Positions 1-8,651 of a stretch of DNA of 64,000 bases are shown in pieces (positions within the stretch are counted from its first letter, which is position 1; the number at the start of each line of letters is the position of its first letter). The notes beneath the pieces were generated by a model. That model worked only from the letters and a program-made list of their open reading frames with translations. It did no database searches and had not been told where the DNA came from. The stretch covers positions 248,001 through 312,000 of the forward strand of contig NZ_JAAFZB010000095.1 of NCBI RefSeq assembly GCF_010692725.1, written 5' to 3'. This stretch comes from Flavihumibacter soli. GTDB taxonomy: Bacteria > Bacteroidota > Bacteroidia > Sphingobacteriales > Sphingobacteriaceae. A program made the position numbers and the translations under genes.

Positions 1-18
1 ACAGGAAAAGGAAGGTAC

Positions 19-327
19 ATGAACGCTATCTCCACCAATATGGTTATGCTGCTTGCTGCCATCCTCTTTATCCTGGGGATAGCCGGCGTTGTCGTAAGGA
101 AGAACATCATCTTCATGCTGCTTTCCGTTGAAATTATGCTGAATGCAGCGGGGCTGGCATTTGTGGCAGCAGGGGCCAGGTGGGCTCAGGCCGATGGACA
201 GGTCATGTTCATTTTCATACTGGCGATGGCCGCTGCCGAAGTATCAGTGGGACTGGCCCTCATACTCCAGGTGTATCATCAGCATAAATCATTGGATATT
301 GACAAACTGAGAGAGATGAACGGTTGA
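19..327 (+). CDS. nuoK: NADH-quinone oxidoreductase subunit K
   Basis: Small membrane subunit of respiratory complex I, part of the antiporter-like arm that couples NADH oxidation to proton transfer. The 102-residue product has three hydrophobic segments, with the conserved family residues: Glu in the second helix ([10 protein letters not shown], about residue 37) and a second acidic site in [12 protein letters not shown] (about residue 74). Length is normal for NuoK (about 100 residues). It is followed 87 bp later by nuoL, and the window opens inside a nuo operon, so nuoJ should lie just outside. The ATG at 19 is preceded by a purine-rich stretch (AAGGAAGG), a fair ribosome binding site. Identification is secure from the motifs and the order K-L-M-N. 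Confidence 0.97.
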   Translation: MNAISTNMVMLLAAILFILGIAGVVVRKNIIFMLLSVEIMLNAAGLAFVAAGARWAQADGQVMFIFILAMAAAEVSVGLALILQVYHQHKSLDIDKLREMNG

Positions 328-414
328 ACCGGAGTTTACAGGTAGCGGCGGAAGTGCCAGCCTTAAACGATGAATTTAAAATATTGCTAAACGTATTATT
401 TAAAGCTAGATTCA

Positions 415-2304
415 ATGGATAACCTTTTATGGCTCATACCTGCTTTACCGCTGGTCGGCGCTATGCTGCTGATCCTCATCGGCAATCTGTTGCCGAAAAC
501 GTATGTTGCTATAATTGGCGTTGGCAGTATCACCATTTCTGCCATCGTAGTACTTCTGACAGGCTATAGCTTTCTATCAAGTCCTCCAGAAGGAGGACAG
601 CTAACACAAACTCTTTGGGTGTGGTTTGAAGTTGCGAACTTTAAACCTGAAATAACACTCTACCTGGATTCCTTATCACTGGTATTCATTTTTGTGATAA
701 CCTTCATAGGAGCTTTGATCCACATTTATTCTGCGGGATTTATGGCGGAAGACAAAGATTACTCCCGATTTTTCGCCTGCATGAACCTCTTTGTGTTCTC
801 CATGCTGATTCTGGTACTGGCTGACAATCTGTTACTCTTATACCTGGGTTGGGAAGGGGTCGGTTTATGCAGCTATCTTCTCATCGGCTTTTGGCATGAA
901 AGTCACGCTAATGGATATGCCGCCCGAAAAGCGTTTATCATTACGCGGATCGGAGACACTGCAATGGCCATTGGGCTGTTCATTCTTTTTTACCAGTTCG
1001 GCACTCTTTCCATAAACGGGATCCTGCAGTCTGCACCCAATTTATGGCCGGTTGGATCTGCCATAGCTACTGCAACTGCTTTGCTCCTTTTAGCTGGCGG
1101 AGCAGGTAAGTCAGCGCAGTTGCCCTTGCAAACCTGGCTACCCGACGCAATGGCAGGCCCTTCGCCGGTAAGCGCACTTATCCATGCAGCTACCATGGTA
1201 ACGGCAGGTGTTTACCTCATAGCCCGAATGCATGTTATCTTTGAACTTTCGCCTGCCGCTCAAATGACTGTGGCCGTAATCGGGGCAGCCACATTATTTA
1301 TTGCCGGCTTCAGTGCGCTAACCCAGCATGATATTAAACGTGTACTGGCCTATTCAACCATCAGTCAGATCGGCTATATGTTCCTTGCACTCGGCGTCGG
1401 CGCTTACAGTGCAGCGATCTTTCATTTTATGATCCATGCTTTCTTTAAAGCACTCCTGTTCCTGGCAGCCGGGGCGGTCATCGAAGCCCTGCATCATGAG
1501 CATAGTATGTTTAGGATGGGTGGGCTCAAGGATAAACTGCCCGTTGTGTTCTGGACATTTTTGATTGGCTGTGCCTCACTGGCAGCTCTGCCCCTCATTA
1601 GTTCGGGCTTTTACAGCAAGGATCAGATCCTGTGGTATTCATGGGCTGCTGAGGGTGGGGATGCCATCCTGTGGGTACTGGCATTATCCGGGGCATTTAT
1701 AACCGCTGCCTATACAACCCGAATGATGATCTTAACATTCTGGGGTGAAAGTAAAACAGAGATCGGGCACAAGCCTGGCAAGCTGATGACAATCCCGCTT
1801 GTCGTACTTGCTTTCTTTGCCCTCTTTGCAGGCTTCATCGAATTGCCGCACAACTTCGGGCACTTCACCCTGTTCAGTGATCTGCTGCATCCGGTATTAC
1901 CTGAAACCCGGCTGGGTGAAAGCGAAACTAATGAATGGATCTTCCAGCTGGTTGCCGCTACTGTCACGCTCGGCGGCATTTCACTCGCGTACTACTTTTA
2001 CTATAAGCAACCTCAACGTCTCAGCAACCTAAGATCTTCCGGCGCATTTAACCGAATCTATGATTTCTGGTTGTCCGGCTGGGGATTTGATAAAATATAT
2101 GACACCCTTATTGTGAAACCCGTAGTGTACTTAGCAAATATTAACAGAAGGGATATCATCGACCAGATCTATAACGCGATAACATCCGGTACTACTGCTT
2201 TATACCGCTTACTTTCATTTACTCAGTCAGGATCGTTACGATGGTATGTAATGGGACTGATCGTCGGAGCGATCCTGATATTAACGATACAAATTATGTT
2301 ATGA
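415..2304 (+). CDS. nuoL: NADH-quinone oxidoreductase subunit L
   Basis: Largest antiporter-like membrane subunit of complex I, at the far end of the membrane arm, with the long lateral helix at its C terminus. The 629 residues carry the proton-channel family motifs: LLLYLGWEGVGLCSYLLIGF near residue 145, LPDAMAGPSPVSALIHAATM near 250 with the conserved Lys/His network, and TQHDIKRVLAYSTISQIGYM near 305. Many membrane segments (about 15) are evident, and length is typical (610-650). The stop codon overlaps the nuoM start as ATGA (2301-2304), which indicates translational coupling. Nothing is abnormal in the gene. Confidence 0.98.
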   Translation: MDNLLWLIPALPLVGAMLLILIGNLLPKTYVAIIGVGSITISAIVVLLTGYSFLSSPPEGGQLTQTLWVWFEVANFKPEITLYLDSLSLVFIFVITFIGALIHIYSAGFMAEDKDYSRFFACMNLFVFSMLILVLADNLLLLYLGWEGVGLCSYLLIGFWHESHANGYAARKAFIITRIGDTAMAIGLFILFYQFGTLSINGILQSAPNLWPVGSAIATATALLLLAGGAGKSAQLPLQTWLPDAMAGPSPVSALIHAATMVTAGVYLIARMHVIFELSPAAQMTVAVIGAATLFIAGFSALTQHDIKRVLAYSTISQIGYMFLALGVGAYSAAIFHFMIHAFFKALLFLAAGAVIEALHHEHSMFRMGGLKDKLPVVFWTFLIGCASLAALPLISSGFYSKDQILWYSWAAEGGDAILWVLALSGAFITAAYTTRMMILTFWGESKTEIGHKPGKLMTIPLVVLAFFALFAGFIELPHNFGHFTLFSDLLHPVLPETRLGESETNEWIFQLVAATVTLGGISLAYYFYYKQPQRLSNLRSSGAFNRIYDFWLSGWGFDKIYDTLIVKPVVYLANINRRDIIDQIYNAITSGTTALYRLLSFTQSGSLRWYVMGLIVGAILILTIQIML

Positions 2305-3854
2305 TCCTTGTTTGGCTGATCCTCATATTAATGGGCGGGGGACTTCTCGCTTTCATGCTCGGGCAGTGGAACAAATCACTGCCTCGCTGGATTGCGCTTT
2401 TTACCCTCTTCGCAGGGTTTCTGGGACTGCTGTCGCTTTGGATAGAACAGTATCGGTTCACGAATACATGGCTGGTTAATTACAAAACGGAATGGATCCC
2501 ATCATTTGGCATTACCTTTCACCTGGCTATCGACGGTCTGAGTTTAATATTGCTTACCCTGACATTCTTCATCGGAATTCTATCGATCCTGAGTTCATGG
2601 AGCGATATCAGGGATCGGGTTGGCTTTTATCATTTTAACCTCCTGTGGATACTGGCTGGAATATCTGGCGTGTTCATGGCTATGGATCTTTTCCTTTTTT
2701 ATTTCTTCTGGGAAGTGATGCTCATCCCTATGTATTTCCTGATCGGGATCTGGGGAAGCGAAAACCGGGTATATGCGGCTTACAAGTTCTTCATCTTTAC
2801 ACAGGCAAGCGGACTGCTCATGCTCCTCGCCATCCTCGGACTATATTTTATCCATGGAAATAACACCGGCACGTTTACATATAACTATTTCGAACTGCTG
2901 GGCACTGTTATTCCCGAGGGCACTGCTAACTGGCTGATCGCAGGCTTCTTAATTGCATTCATTGTAAAACTGCCCTTAATACCTTTCCATTCCTGGCTGC
3001 CGGATGCTCACAGTGAAGCGCCTACTGCGGGAAGCCTCATACTGGCCGCTCTCCTGCTAAAAACGGGAGCTTATGGAATAATGCGCTTTGCGCTCCCGCT
3101 GTTCCCCCAGGCAGCAATTAATTTTGCCCCGTGGCTTATGCTGCTTGGAGTTTTAGGAATAATCTACGGAGCTATCCTTGCATATGCACAGACCGATCTG
3201 AAACGCCTTGTTGCTTACACCAGTGTAAGCCATATGGGATTTGTTGTTGTGGGTATCTTTGCCTTCAGCGAACTGGCATTACAAGGGGTGGTTATGCAAC
3301 TTATAACACATGCCATTAGCACCGGTGCGCTTTTCGTCATCGCCGGCATTCTGAAAGAACGATTACATACCAGGGATATCAGCGCGATGGGAGGCTTCTG
3401 GCAGCAAATGCCAAAGCTGGGCGTCTTGAGCATGGTATTTACGATGGCCTCACTCGGATTGCCCGGGCTTGGAAATTTTATCGCTGAACTCCTGATATTA
3501 TTAGGGGCATTCCGGTCAAACCTCTGGATAACTATTTTCGCCACTGCAGGACTTGTTTTCTCCGCCATCTACTCTTTAAGGATCATGCAAAAAGTTTTTT
3601 TCGGTCCGAAAGCTGGATCCGCTCCGATAAGCGATCTGAACTGGCGCGAACTCTCTATACTCACATCCCTCACCATCGTCATTATCTGGCTGGGAGTTTA
3701 CCCGCAGCCGGTGATCCATACAGCAAAGCCAATGGTTAAATACATAGAAAATATCTTTTCCGGCGATGCTTCTGCCGTGAAAAACAACAAACTATTGTAT
3801 CAGATGAAAACAGCGGAACAGCCAAATAAAAAAGAAACCTATGTCAGCAAGTGA
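2301..3854 (+). CDS. nuoM: NADH-quinone oxidoreductase subunit M
   Basis: Second antiporter-like proton-pumping subunit of complex I. The open frame extends upstream to 2241, but the ATG at 2301 is chosen because it gives the hydrophobic N terminus MILVWLILILMGG, overlaps the nuoL stop by 4 bases, and yields a 517-residue protein of normal length. Motifs include FFWEVMLIPMYFLIGIWG near residue 135, LPDAHSEAPTAGSLILA near 235 and AQTDLKRLVAYTSVSHMGF near 295. About 14 membrane segments. The C-terminal about 35 residues are hydrophilic. It overlaps nuoN by 14 bases, so the L, M and N genes form a tightly coupled block. Confidence 0.97.
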   Translation: MILVWLILILMGGGLLAFMLGQWNKSLPRWIALFTLFAGFLGLLSLWIEQYRFTNTWLVNYKTEWIPSFGITFHLAIDGLSLILLTLTFFIGILSILSSWSDIRDRVGFYHFNLLWILAGISGVFMAMDLFLFYFFWEVMLIPMYFLIGIWGSENRVYAAYKFFIFTQASGLLMLLAILGLYFIHGNNTGTFTYNYFELLGTVIPEGTANWLIAGFLIAFIVKLPLIPFHSWLPDAHSEAPTAGSLILAALLLKTGAYGIMRFALPLFPQAAINFAPWLMLLGVLGIIYGAILAYAQTDLKRLVAYTSVSHMGFVVVGIFAFSELALQGVVMQLITHAISTGALFVIAGILKERLHTRDISAMGGFWQQMPKLGVLSMVFTMASLGLPGLGNFIAELLILLGAFRSNLWITIFATAGLVFSAIYSLRIMQKVFFGPKAGSAPISDLNWRELSILTSLTIVIIWLGVYPQPVIHTAKPMVKYIENIFSGDASAVKNNKLLYQMKTAEQPNKKETYVSK

Positions 3855-5280
3855 CTTCTACGCATTAAGCCCATTACTTCTACTTGCAGGTTCATCTGTA
3901 CTGATTATGCTGCTCATCGCTGTCAGGCTAAGTCACCGGATCATTCAAATAAGCAGTCTGCTGTTATTTGCAATCTCGTTATATTCGACGGTATTCACCG
4001 CCGACATATTACCTTACCGAATACCCCCCTTGCTGATATTTGATGGATTCTCATCGTTTATCACCGCCCTGATCATCTTTTCGAGCCTGGTAGTGAACAT
4101 TCTCTCTTATGTGTATTTCGATGAAAAAGAAGAAAGTCCCAAAGAGTACTATGTGCTGCTGTTCCTCTGCACCTTAGGTTCCTGCGTACTGGCTATCAGT
4201 AACCATTTTGTTTCCCTGTTCCTGGGCCTGGAGATCCTGACAGTAGGATTATACGCGCTGATCGCCTACCTGAGAGGGAGGAATCACAGTATTGAAGCCG
4301 GGGTAAAGTACCTGGTACTGGCAGCTTTTTCTTCCGCGTTTCTTTTATTCGGAATGGCATTAATCTATCTGGAAACGGGAACAATGAACTTTTCGGAAAT
4401 CGGCGAAAGGCTGCGTACTGTTGATAACATCCCGGTCATCTTCATAACAGGACTAGGCATGATGCTGGTTGGTGTGGGCTTTAAACTGGCGATCTTCCCC
4501 TTCCATATGTGGACAGCAGATATTTACCAGGGTTCGCCCGCGCCGGTTACTGCCTTTATTGCCACTGCTTCCAAGGGTGGTATGTTCGCAGTTTTGTTTC
4601 GCTTCTTTGCTTCAATTCAAGGGTTTAATTTTCCTGAGATAATTACTATTCTGTCCGTCGTAGCGATAGCCTCGATGCTGGTCGGCAACCTGCTTGCCCT
4701 CAGGCAGAATAATGTAAAACGTATACTGGCATATTCCTCAATCGCGCACTTTGGTTATTTATTTGTCGCATTCATCCCCCGGAATGCAATCAGCCTGGAA
4801 GCTATCAGCTTCTACCTCCTATCTTATTTCATCACCACACTGACCGCCTTTGGAATCGTAACCCTATTATCAGTTAGGGAAACGGATGCGGAAGATATAG
4901 GAAGATATAAAGCGCTATTCTGGCAGCATCCAATATTAGCATGTGTGCTTACAGCATCCATGCTTTCCTTAGCCGGAATCCCCTTAACGGCCGGATTTAT
5001 TGGAAAGTTTTATGTACTGGCTGCCGGCTTACAGGGCGGGTTCTGGCTGCTAGCCATCATACTGGTATTAAGCAGTGTTATTGGCTTATATTATTACCTG
5101 CGGATCATCACCATCATGTTTTCGAAAGAAGAACATGCAGAGATAATCGAAAAGAAAGCACATCCCGGATTTTATGTCGCCAGTAGTGCGGCCCTCGTAA
5201 TCCTCACATTTGTAATTCTGTTGCTGGGTATTTATCCCGACGCAGTTATTAAACTGCTGGGGGGATTTTCAATGTCATAA
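3841..5280 (+). CDS. nuoN: NADH-quinone oxidoreductase subunit N
   Basis: Third antiporter-like proton-pumping subunit of complex I. The 479-residue protein has about 14 membrane segments and the family motifs LFLGLEILTVGLYALIAYLR near residue 130, a conserved Lys/His-containing stretch FKLAIFPFHMWTADIYQGSP near 220, and RQNNVKRILAYSSIAHFGYL near 290. The start overlaps the nuoM end by 14 bases. It is the last gene of the nuo operon: the next gene is convergent and a hairpin follows the stop within a few bases. Length and motifs are normal. Confidence 0.97.
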   Translation: MSASDFYALSPLLLLAGSSVLIMLLIAVRLSHRIIQISSLLLFAISLYSTVFTADILPYRIPPLLIFDGFSSFITALIIFSSLVVNILSYVYFDEKEESPKEYYVLLFLCTLGSCVLAISNHFVSLFLGLEILTVGLYALIAYLRGRNHSIEAGVKYLVLAAFSSAFLLFGMALIYLETGTMNFSEIGERLRTVDNIPVIFITGLGMMLVGVGFKLAIFPFHMWTADIYQGSPAPVTAFIATASKGGMFAVLFRFFASIQGFNFPEIITILSVVAIASMLVGNLLALRQNNVKRILAYSSIAHFGYLFVAFIPRNAISLEAISFYLLSYFITTLTAFGIVTLLSVRETDAEDIGRYKALFWQHPILACVLTASMLSLAGIPLTAGFIGKFYVLAAGLQGGFWLLAIILVLSSVIGLYYYLRIITIMFSKEEHAEIIEKKAHPGFYVASSAALVILTFVILLLGIYPDAVIKLLGGFSMS

Positions 5281-5283
5281 TAA

Positions 5284-5309
5284 AGGGAAGCAAACTTCTT
5301 TGCCTCCCT
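5284..5309. terminator. Hairpin between convergent nuoN and haloperoxidase-like gene
   Basis: Inverted repeat AGGGA-a-GCAAA, loop CTTC, TTTGC-c-TCCCT begins 4 bases after the nuoN stop. It lies between two convergent genes and could end transcription from both sides. There is no long T run on the plus strand, so strength is uncertain. Confidence 0.6.
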
Positions 5310-5335
5310 ACGTTTCCCTGCATGTAAACTAAATG

Positions 5336-6694
5336 TTATTTATCAACCAATTCAAGGTCGTTAATTCTTTCCCCGACTTCCCGGCCATTTTTTAAACCAG
5401 CAATAGTAGAGGGTGTATAGTGAATCCCGCCATAACGACGTGACTCCCCGCATTCTTCTGCGGCCGCATTAAAAGAACTGTAAGTCCTCGGCCCACCAAA
5501 TTTTGAGCCATAGGTATTATCTGTAAAAGAATAGCTATCGCCAAATAATCCGGTCATAACCTGCATGTAGGCACCAGTAATAAATGAGTGGGCACCCGGG
5601 TATTCAGGATGAGGAGGGGTAATAATTAATGGTGACCAGGAGGGATCAATTACTTTTTGAATATAACTTACTGGTCTGATGACATTATATGTATACTTTG
5701 ATTTCCAGCAAACTATTGTCGCATCATAAGCCGCAATCGCTGTTTTTGCATAAGCAATGGCGGCAGTTTCAAGACTGCAATTTTTTTCAACCAGGATCTG
5801 TGTTAAGATCGAAACACTGTGGCCCGGAGGCGAAAACCCGACTCCGACACCGAGATCATTCCAATACAAAGCAACATTTTTTTGATCTTCAGTCAGTTTC
5901 TTTGAGAGGTCGTAAATATCTTTAACCATTTTATAAAATTCGCAACCAGGAACTTCTCCATAACCGAAACCCAACGGGCCGGTTAGCGATTGTAAGTTTT
6001 CCTGTAAGAAGGGACGGGTGCTGCCGTAATACGGACCAGCGGCATTCCCAAAAGCAGGCGGGGTTGGAACCCAGGCTCCGGGGAATACTGGCGGAACATA
6101 GCCCGCGTTTCCAAGATTAACGTTATCCGTTTTTGACCATGCGATAATAGCATCGGCAATACTTTGTCCGTAAGCCTGCGACCTGTCAAATACAGCGGAC
6201 TCTAAGGTTAGTCCCAATTTATTATTATTGGCATTTTCAATAGAATCTAACCGGGTCTTATTCAGTGTGACAACAGCAGGCGGGTAAAAATAAGCTATCA
6301 ACTTTGCGATTGCAGAATTAGCTGATACGGCCCAGGAATATTCCTGACTATCTTCCTTCAAAGGCATGGGAGGCATTTGGTAAAGCAGCGTACTCAGACT
6401 AACAGATTTATCAATGCCTGGCCTTACCGACTCATATAAACCAATTGCAGTATATCCAAAGGAGCGAAGTATAACCAGGTTTGAGATAGATGGGTCCGAT
6501 TTGCGAAGGATGTCCAGCTGCAGTGTGTACCAGTCAGTAACTAAAGCACCGCTTTCACCACTCGTTTTCGTCGAAGGCTTAACTATCTGGTTCACCTCCA
6601 TAGGAGCTTCTTCTTTACAACACGGTAAAAAGAAGAAGACGACAATCAACAGCATCCTGGGAATGCTTGAGCTGATTATGTGATTTGCTTTCAT
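5336..6694 (-). CDS. Vanadium haloperoxidase/PAP2-type lipoprotein
   Basis: Predicted lipid-anchored, exported phosphatase-fold enzyme of the vanadium-dependent haloperoxidase/PAP2 superfamily; substrate unknown. The frame opens at 6733 but the ATG at 6694 gives a proper lipoprotein signal, a hydrophobic run then FFFLPCCKEE. All three superfamily motifs are present in the C-terminal half: KYTYNVIRP (K-x6-RP), the phosphate-binding loop PEYPGAHS (PGAH where PSGH is usual), and SRRYGGIHYTPS (SR-x5-H). The Asp that usually follows the last His by four is Ser here. Length (452 residues) suits the bacterial haloperoxidase-like group. It stands alone between nuo and a small secreted protein. True halogen oxidation versus phosphatase activity cannot be decided from sequence. 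Confidence 0.8.
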   Translation of the reverse strand: MKANHIISSSIPRMLLIVVFFFLPCCKEEAPMEVNQIVKPSTKTSGESGALVTDWYTLQLDILRKSDPSISNLVILRSFGYTAIGLYESVRPGIDKSVSLSTLLYQMPPMPLKEDSQEYSWAVSANSAIAKLIAYFYPPAVVTLNKTRLDSIENANNNKLGLTLESAVFDRSQAYGQSIADAIIAWSKTDNVNLGNAGYVPPVFPGAWVPTPPAFGNAAGPYYGSTRPFLQENLQSLTGPLGFGYGEVPGCEFYKMVKDIYDLSKKLTEDQKNVALYWNDLGVGVGFSPPGHSVSILTQILVEKNCSLETAAIAYAKTAIAAYDATIVCWKSKYTYNVIRPVSYIQKVIDPSWSPLIITPPHPEYPGAHSFITGAYMQVMTGLFGDSYSFTDNTYGSKFGGPRTYSSFNAAAEECGESRRYGGIHYTPSTIAGLKNGREVGERINDLELVDK

Positions 6695-7052
6695 AACAAG
6701 ATTGTTTAATAGATGGTATGTATGTGATAGCATTATGACTATAATAAATCCATAAACACCTCCTTTCTAATAAAATCCTTTATAAAACGCGTGGGGGATT
6801 ACAAAATTAACTGGCTAATGGCGGGATATACTGCTTCATGAAAAAGCGCCAGCATGAGGAAAGAGATTAACCTGGGATCGGATGGTTGCTGAACCTGATT
6901 CTCTGATTAAATATAACTAAAACTATTGAATTAGCACCCATTATCTTCAACCGGAAGGCTTCAAACTGAAGAAGCATGATACAGCAAAGCCTGCCGAACA
7001 GAGACAATTATGTCAGAGTTCCGCAGGCAGCTGGCTTCCTGGTGCTTAAGAA
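6695..7052. other. Intergenic region upstream of the haloperoxidase-like gene
   Basis: 358 bases without a gene. It should hold the promoter of the minus-strand lipoprotein gene and the terminator of the next minus-strand gene. A 13-mer, GGGATTACAAAAT at 6795-6807, recurs at 7817-7829 upstream of the LytTR regulator. A hairpin lies at 6989-7028. No other structure was recognised. Confidence 0.5.
6989..7028 (-). terminator. Hairpin downstream of small secreted protein gene
   Basis: Arms GCCTGC-c-GAAC (6989-6999) and GTTC-c-GCAGGC (7018-7028) enclose an 18-base loop, just beyond the end of the minus-strand gene at 7053. A clear U run is lacking, so a terminator function is likely but not certain. 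Confidence 0.5.
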
Positions 7053-7574
7053 TTATTGCTTAGCTACGCTGGAGCTACCACCAGGTGCTGTAGTGTTTTT
7101 CAGACGGCTAACTTCATTAAACTCTGTATCTTCAACGCGGGCAATCACCAGATAATCTTTGTTCTCCAAATTAACAACCCATATTTTCCTGCTGTCCTGA
7201 TTTATATTGAAAACGCGGGCAATGCTGTAGCCGGGGTATTTAGCTTGAATCTTACCCTTAACAGTTTGCGGCAGATCTTTTTCAGATCCGTAAGTAATAT
7301 GATAGATAAGGCTTCCATTCTTTCTGTATAGGGCATTATGTTCCTGATCATCCTGGATAAATTTAACAAGATAGTTCTCGTTCTCCTGGTACCAGCGGGT
7401 ATCTTGTGCATCCTTAAAAGAACTGGTGAACGCATTACGTACCTTCTCGCTTACACTGGTACCGGTAGCGGTTATTGTTACAACAGGCAGCATTTTCTCC
7501 TGGGACTGTTGAGCAGCTACATTGTTTACTGTAAACATGTATCCGATTGCTGATAGAATGATAAAAGCTTTCAT
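7053..7574 (-). CDS. Secreted PepSY-like small protein, function unknown
   Basis: 173-residue protein with a signal peptide (MKAFIILSAIGYMF, cleavage probably near VAAQQ) and a compact alpha/beta body. The pattern of the middle part (VRNAFTSSFKDAQDTRWYQE, then VKFIQDDQEHNALYRKNGSL, then LPQTVKGKIQAKYPGYSIAR) resembles the PepSY-like/DUF2874 proteins of Bacteroidota, in which a precursor strand is followed by a helix ending in YPGY and another strand. These are periplasmic proteins of unknown role. The last 15 residues are low-complexity Ser/Gly. It is a single gene, divergent from the LytTR regulator at 7905. Assignment to the family is by pattern only. Confidence 0.6.
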   Translation of the reverse strand: MKAFIILSAIGYMFTVNNVAAQQSQEKMLPVVTITATGTSVSEKVRNAFTSSFKDAQDTRWYQENENYLVKFIQDDQEHNALYRKNGSLIYHITYGSEKDLPQTVKGKIQAKYPGYSIARVFNINQDSRKIWVVNLENKDYLVIARVEDTEFNEVSRLKNTTAPGGSSSVAKQ

Positions 7575-7904
7575 GATTTAAACATTGGTTAAGTGCTTCT
7601 TCGATCTCTTTTGTGAAGCTAAGGCTAAGGTAAATCAAGTTCAGGCGCGCAATTTTCTTATTAGCCTGATGCGGCTCTGCGGGGGTTACAATCCGCTTAA
7701 AAGCAGATAAATGCCGTTCGTCGACAAAAACGGTAGTTTATACGCTGATCGGCGCTAAACGTCTATTAACGGGGATTAAGTGAATTTTTTCCGGGTGCTA
7801 TGTGTAAATTTATACAGGGATTACAAAATCGCCGTTTTACACCGTTCCTGTAAGAAGCTCTCAGAACCCTCCGCCGGCAAGATCCCTTCGTTAAATTTCA
7901 TATC
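7575..7904. other. Intergenic region between secreted protein and LytTR operon
   Basis: 330 bases shared by two divergent genes, so both promoters should lie here. Seen: the 13-mer GGGATTACAAAAT (7817-7829, also at 6795-6807) and two CCGTT direct repeats one helical turn apart (7832-7836 and 7842-7846), about 60 bases before the regulator start. No canonical TAnnTTTG promoter was located. Confidence 0.4.
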
Positions 7905-8642
7905 ATGTCTGTCAATCAGAAAATAAAATGCCTGGTAGTAGACGACGAACCGCCGGCTATTGATGTACTAGTTAAATACATTGAAGCGGTTGATGATCTT
8001 GAACTAAGCGCTACATGCTCAAATGCAATTGAAGCATTAGGGACTATAAAGCATAGCTCCATCGATCTTCTCTTTCTGGACATCCAGATGCCGCAATTAT
8101 TAGGAACAGACTTTATAAGAACGCTAAAAAACCCACCAAAGGTTATATTCACTACAGCCTATCGAAAATTTGCCATAGAGGGTTTTGAACTAGATGCCGT
8201 TGATTACCTGCTCAAACCAATCTCGTTTGAACGCTTTCTTAAAGCTGTGAATAAAGTACTTCAGACTACCTTCCAGGCAGCAGCAAACTCCCAGCAGTTC
8301 GATACGCATGGTTACACTAATGCGGACAATTTCATTTACTTCCGCACCGACCGAAAAATGGTTAAGGTCTTTCTGGATGACATCCTATATGTTGAAAGTC
8401 TGAAGGACTATATTAAAGTTATTACCACTTCAAAGCAGATCATTACCAAGCAGGGAATCACTGCCCTGGAAGAAATGTTACCACCCGACCAGTTTCTCCG
8501 CATTCATCGATCTTATTTGGTCCCTGTCAAAAAGATTGATTCCTATACCGCTGATGATATCCAGATAGGTGAAAAAGAACTACCCATTGGGCGTATGTAC
8601 CATCATGAAGTTGTAAAAACATTGAAATCGGCGGTAAAATAA
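7905..8642 (+). CDS. LytTR-family response regulator
   Basis: DNA-binding response regulator of the LytR/AlgR type. An N-terminal receiver domain (residues 5-120) has the acidic pocket (VVDDEP, D13/D14), the phosphoacceptor D59 in LLFLDIQMP, the switch Thr in FTTAY and the Lys in YLLKPI. A LytTR DNA-binding domain follows (about residues 145-245), with FIYFRTDRKMVKVFLDDILY and FLRIHRSYLVPVKKID. It precedes two kinase genes by 9 bp and shares their direction, so it should be the output of that system. Regulator-first order is less usual than kinase-first. Targets are unknown. Confidence 0.93.
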   Translation: MSVNQKIKCLVVDDEPPAIDVLVKYIEAVDDLELSATCSNAIEALGTIKHSSIDLLFLDIQMPQLLGTDFIRTLKNPPKVIFTTAYRKFAIEGFELDAVDYLLKPISFERFLKAVNKVLQTTFQAAANSQQFDTHGYTNADNFIYFRTDRKMVKVFLDDILYVESLKDYIKVITTSKQIITKQGITALEEMLPPDQFLRIHRSYLVPVKKIDSYTADDIQIGEKELPIGRMYHHEVVKTLKSAVK

Positions 8643-8651
8643 TCTACAGCC

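Noticed and set aside
1799-2032. Plus-strand 77-codon frame inside nuoL.
   Set aside because: Lies entirely in a well-identified gene and has Ser/Thr-rich random composition.
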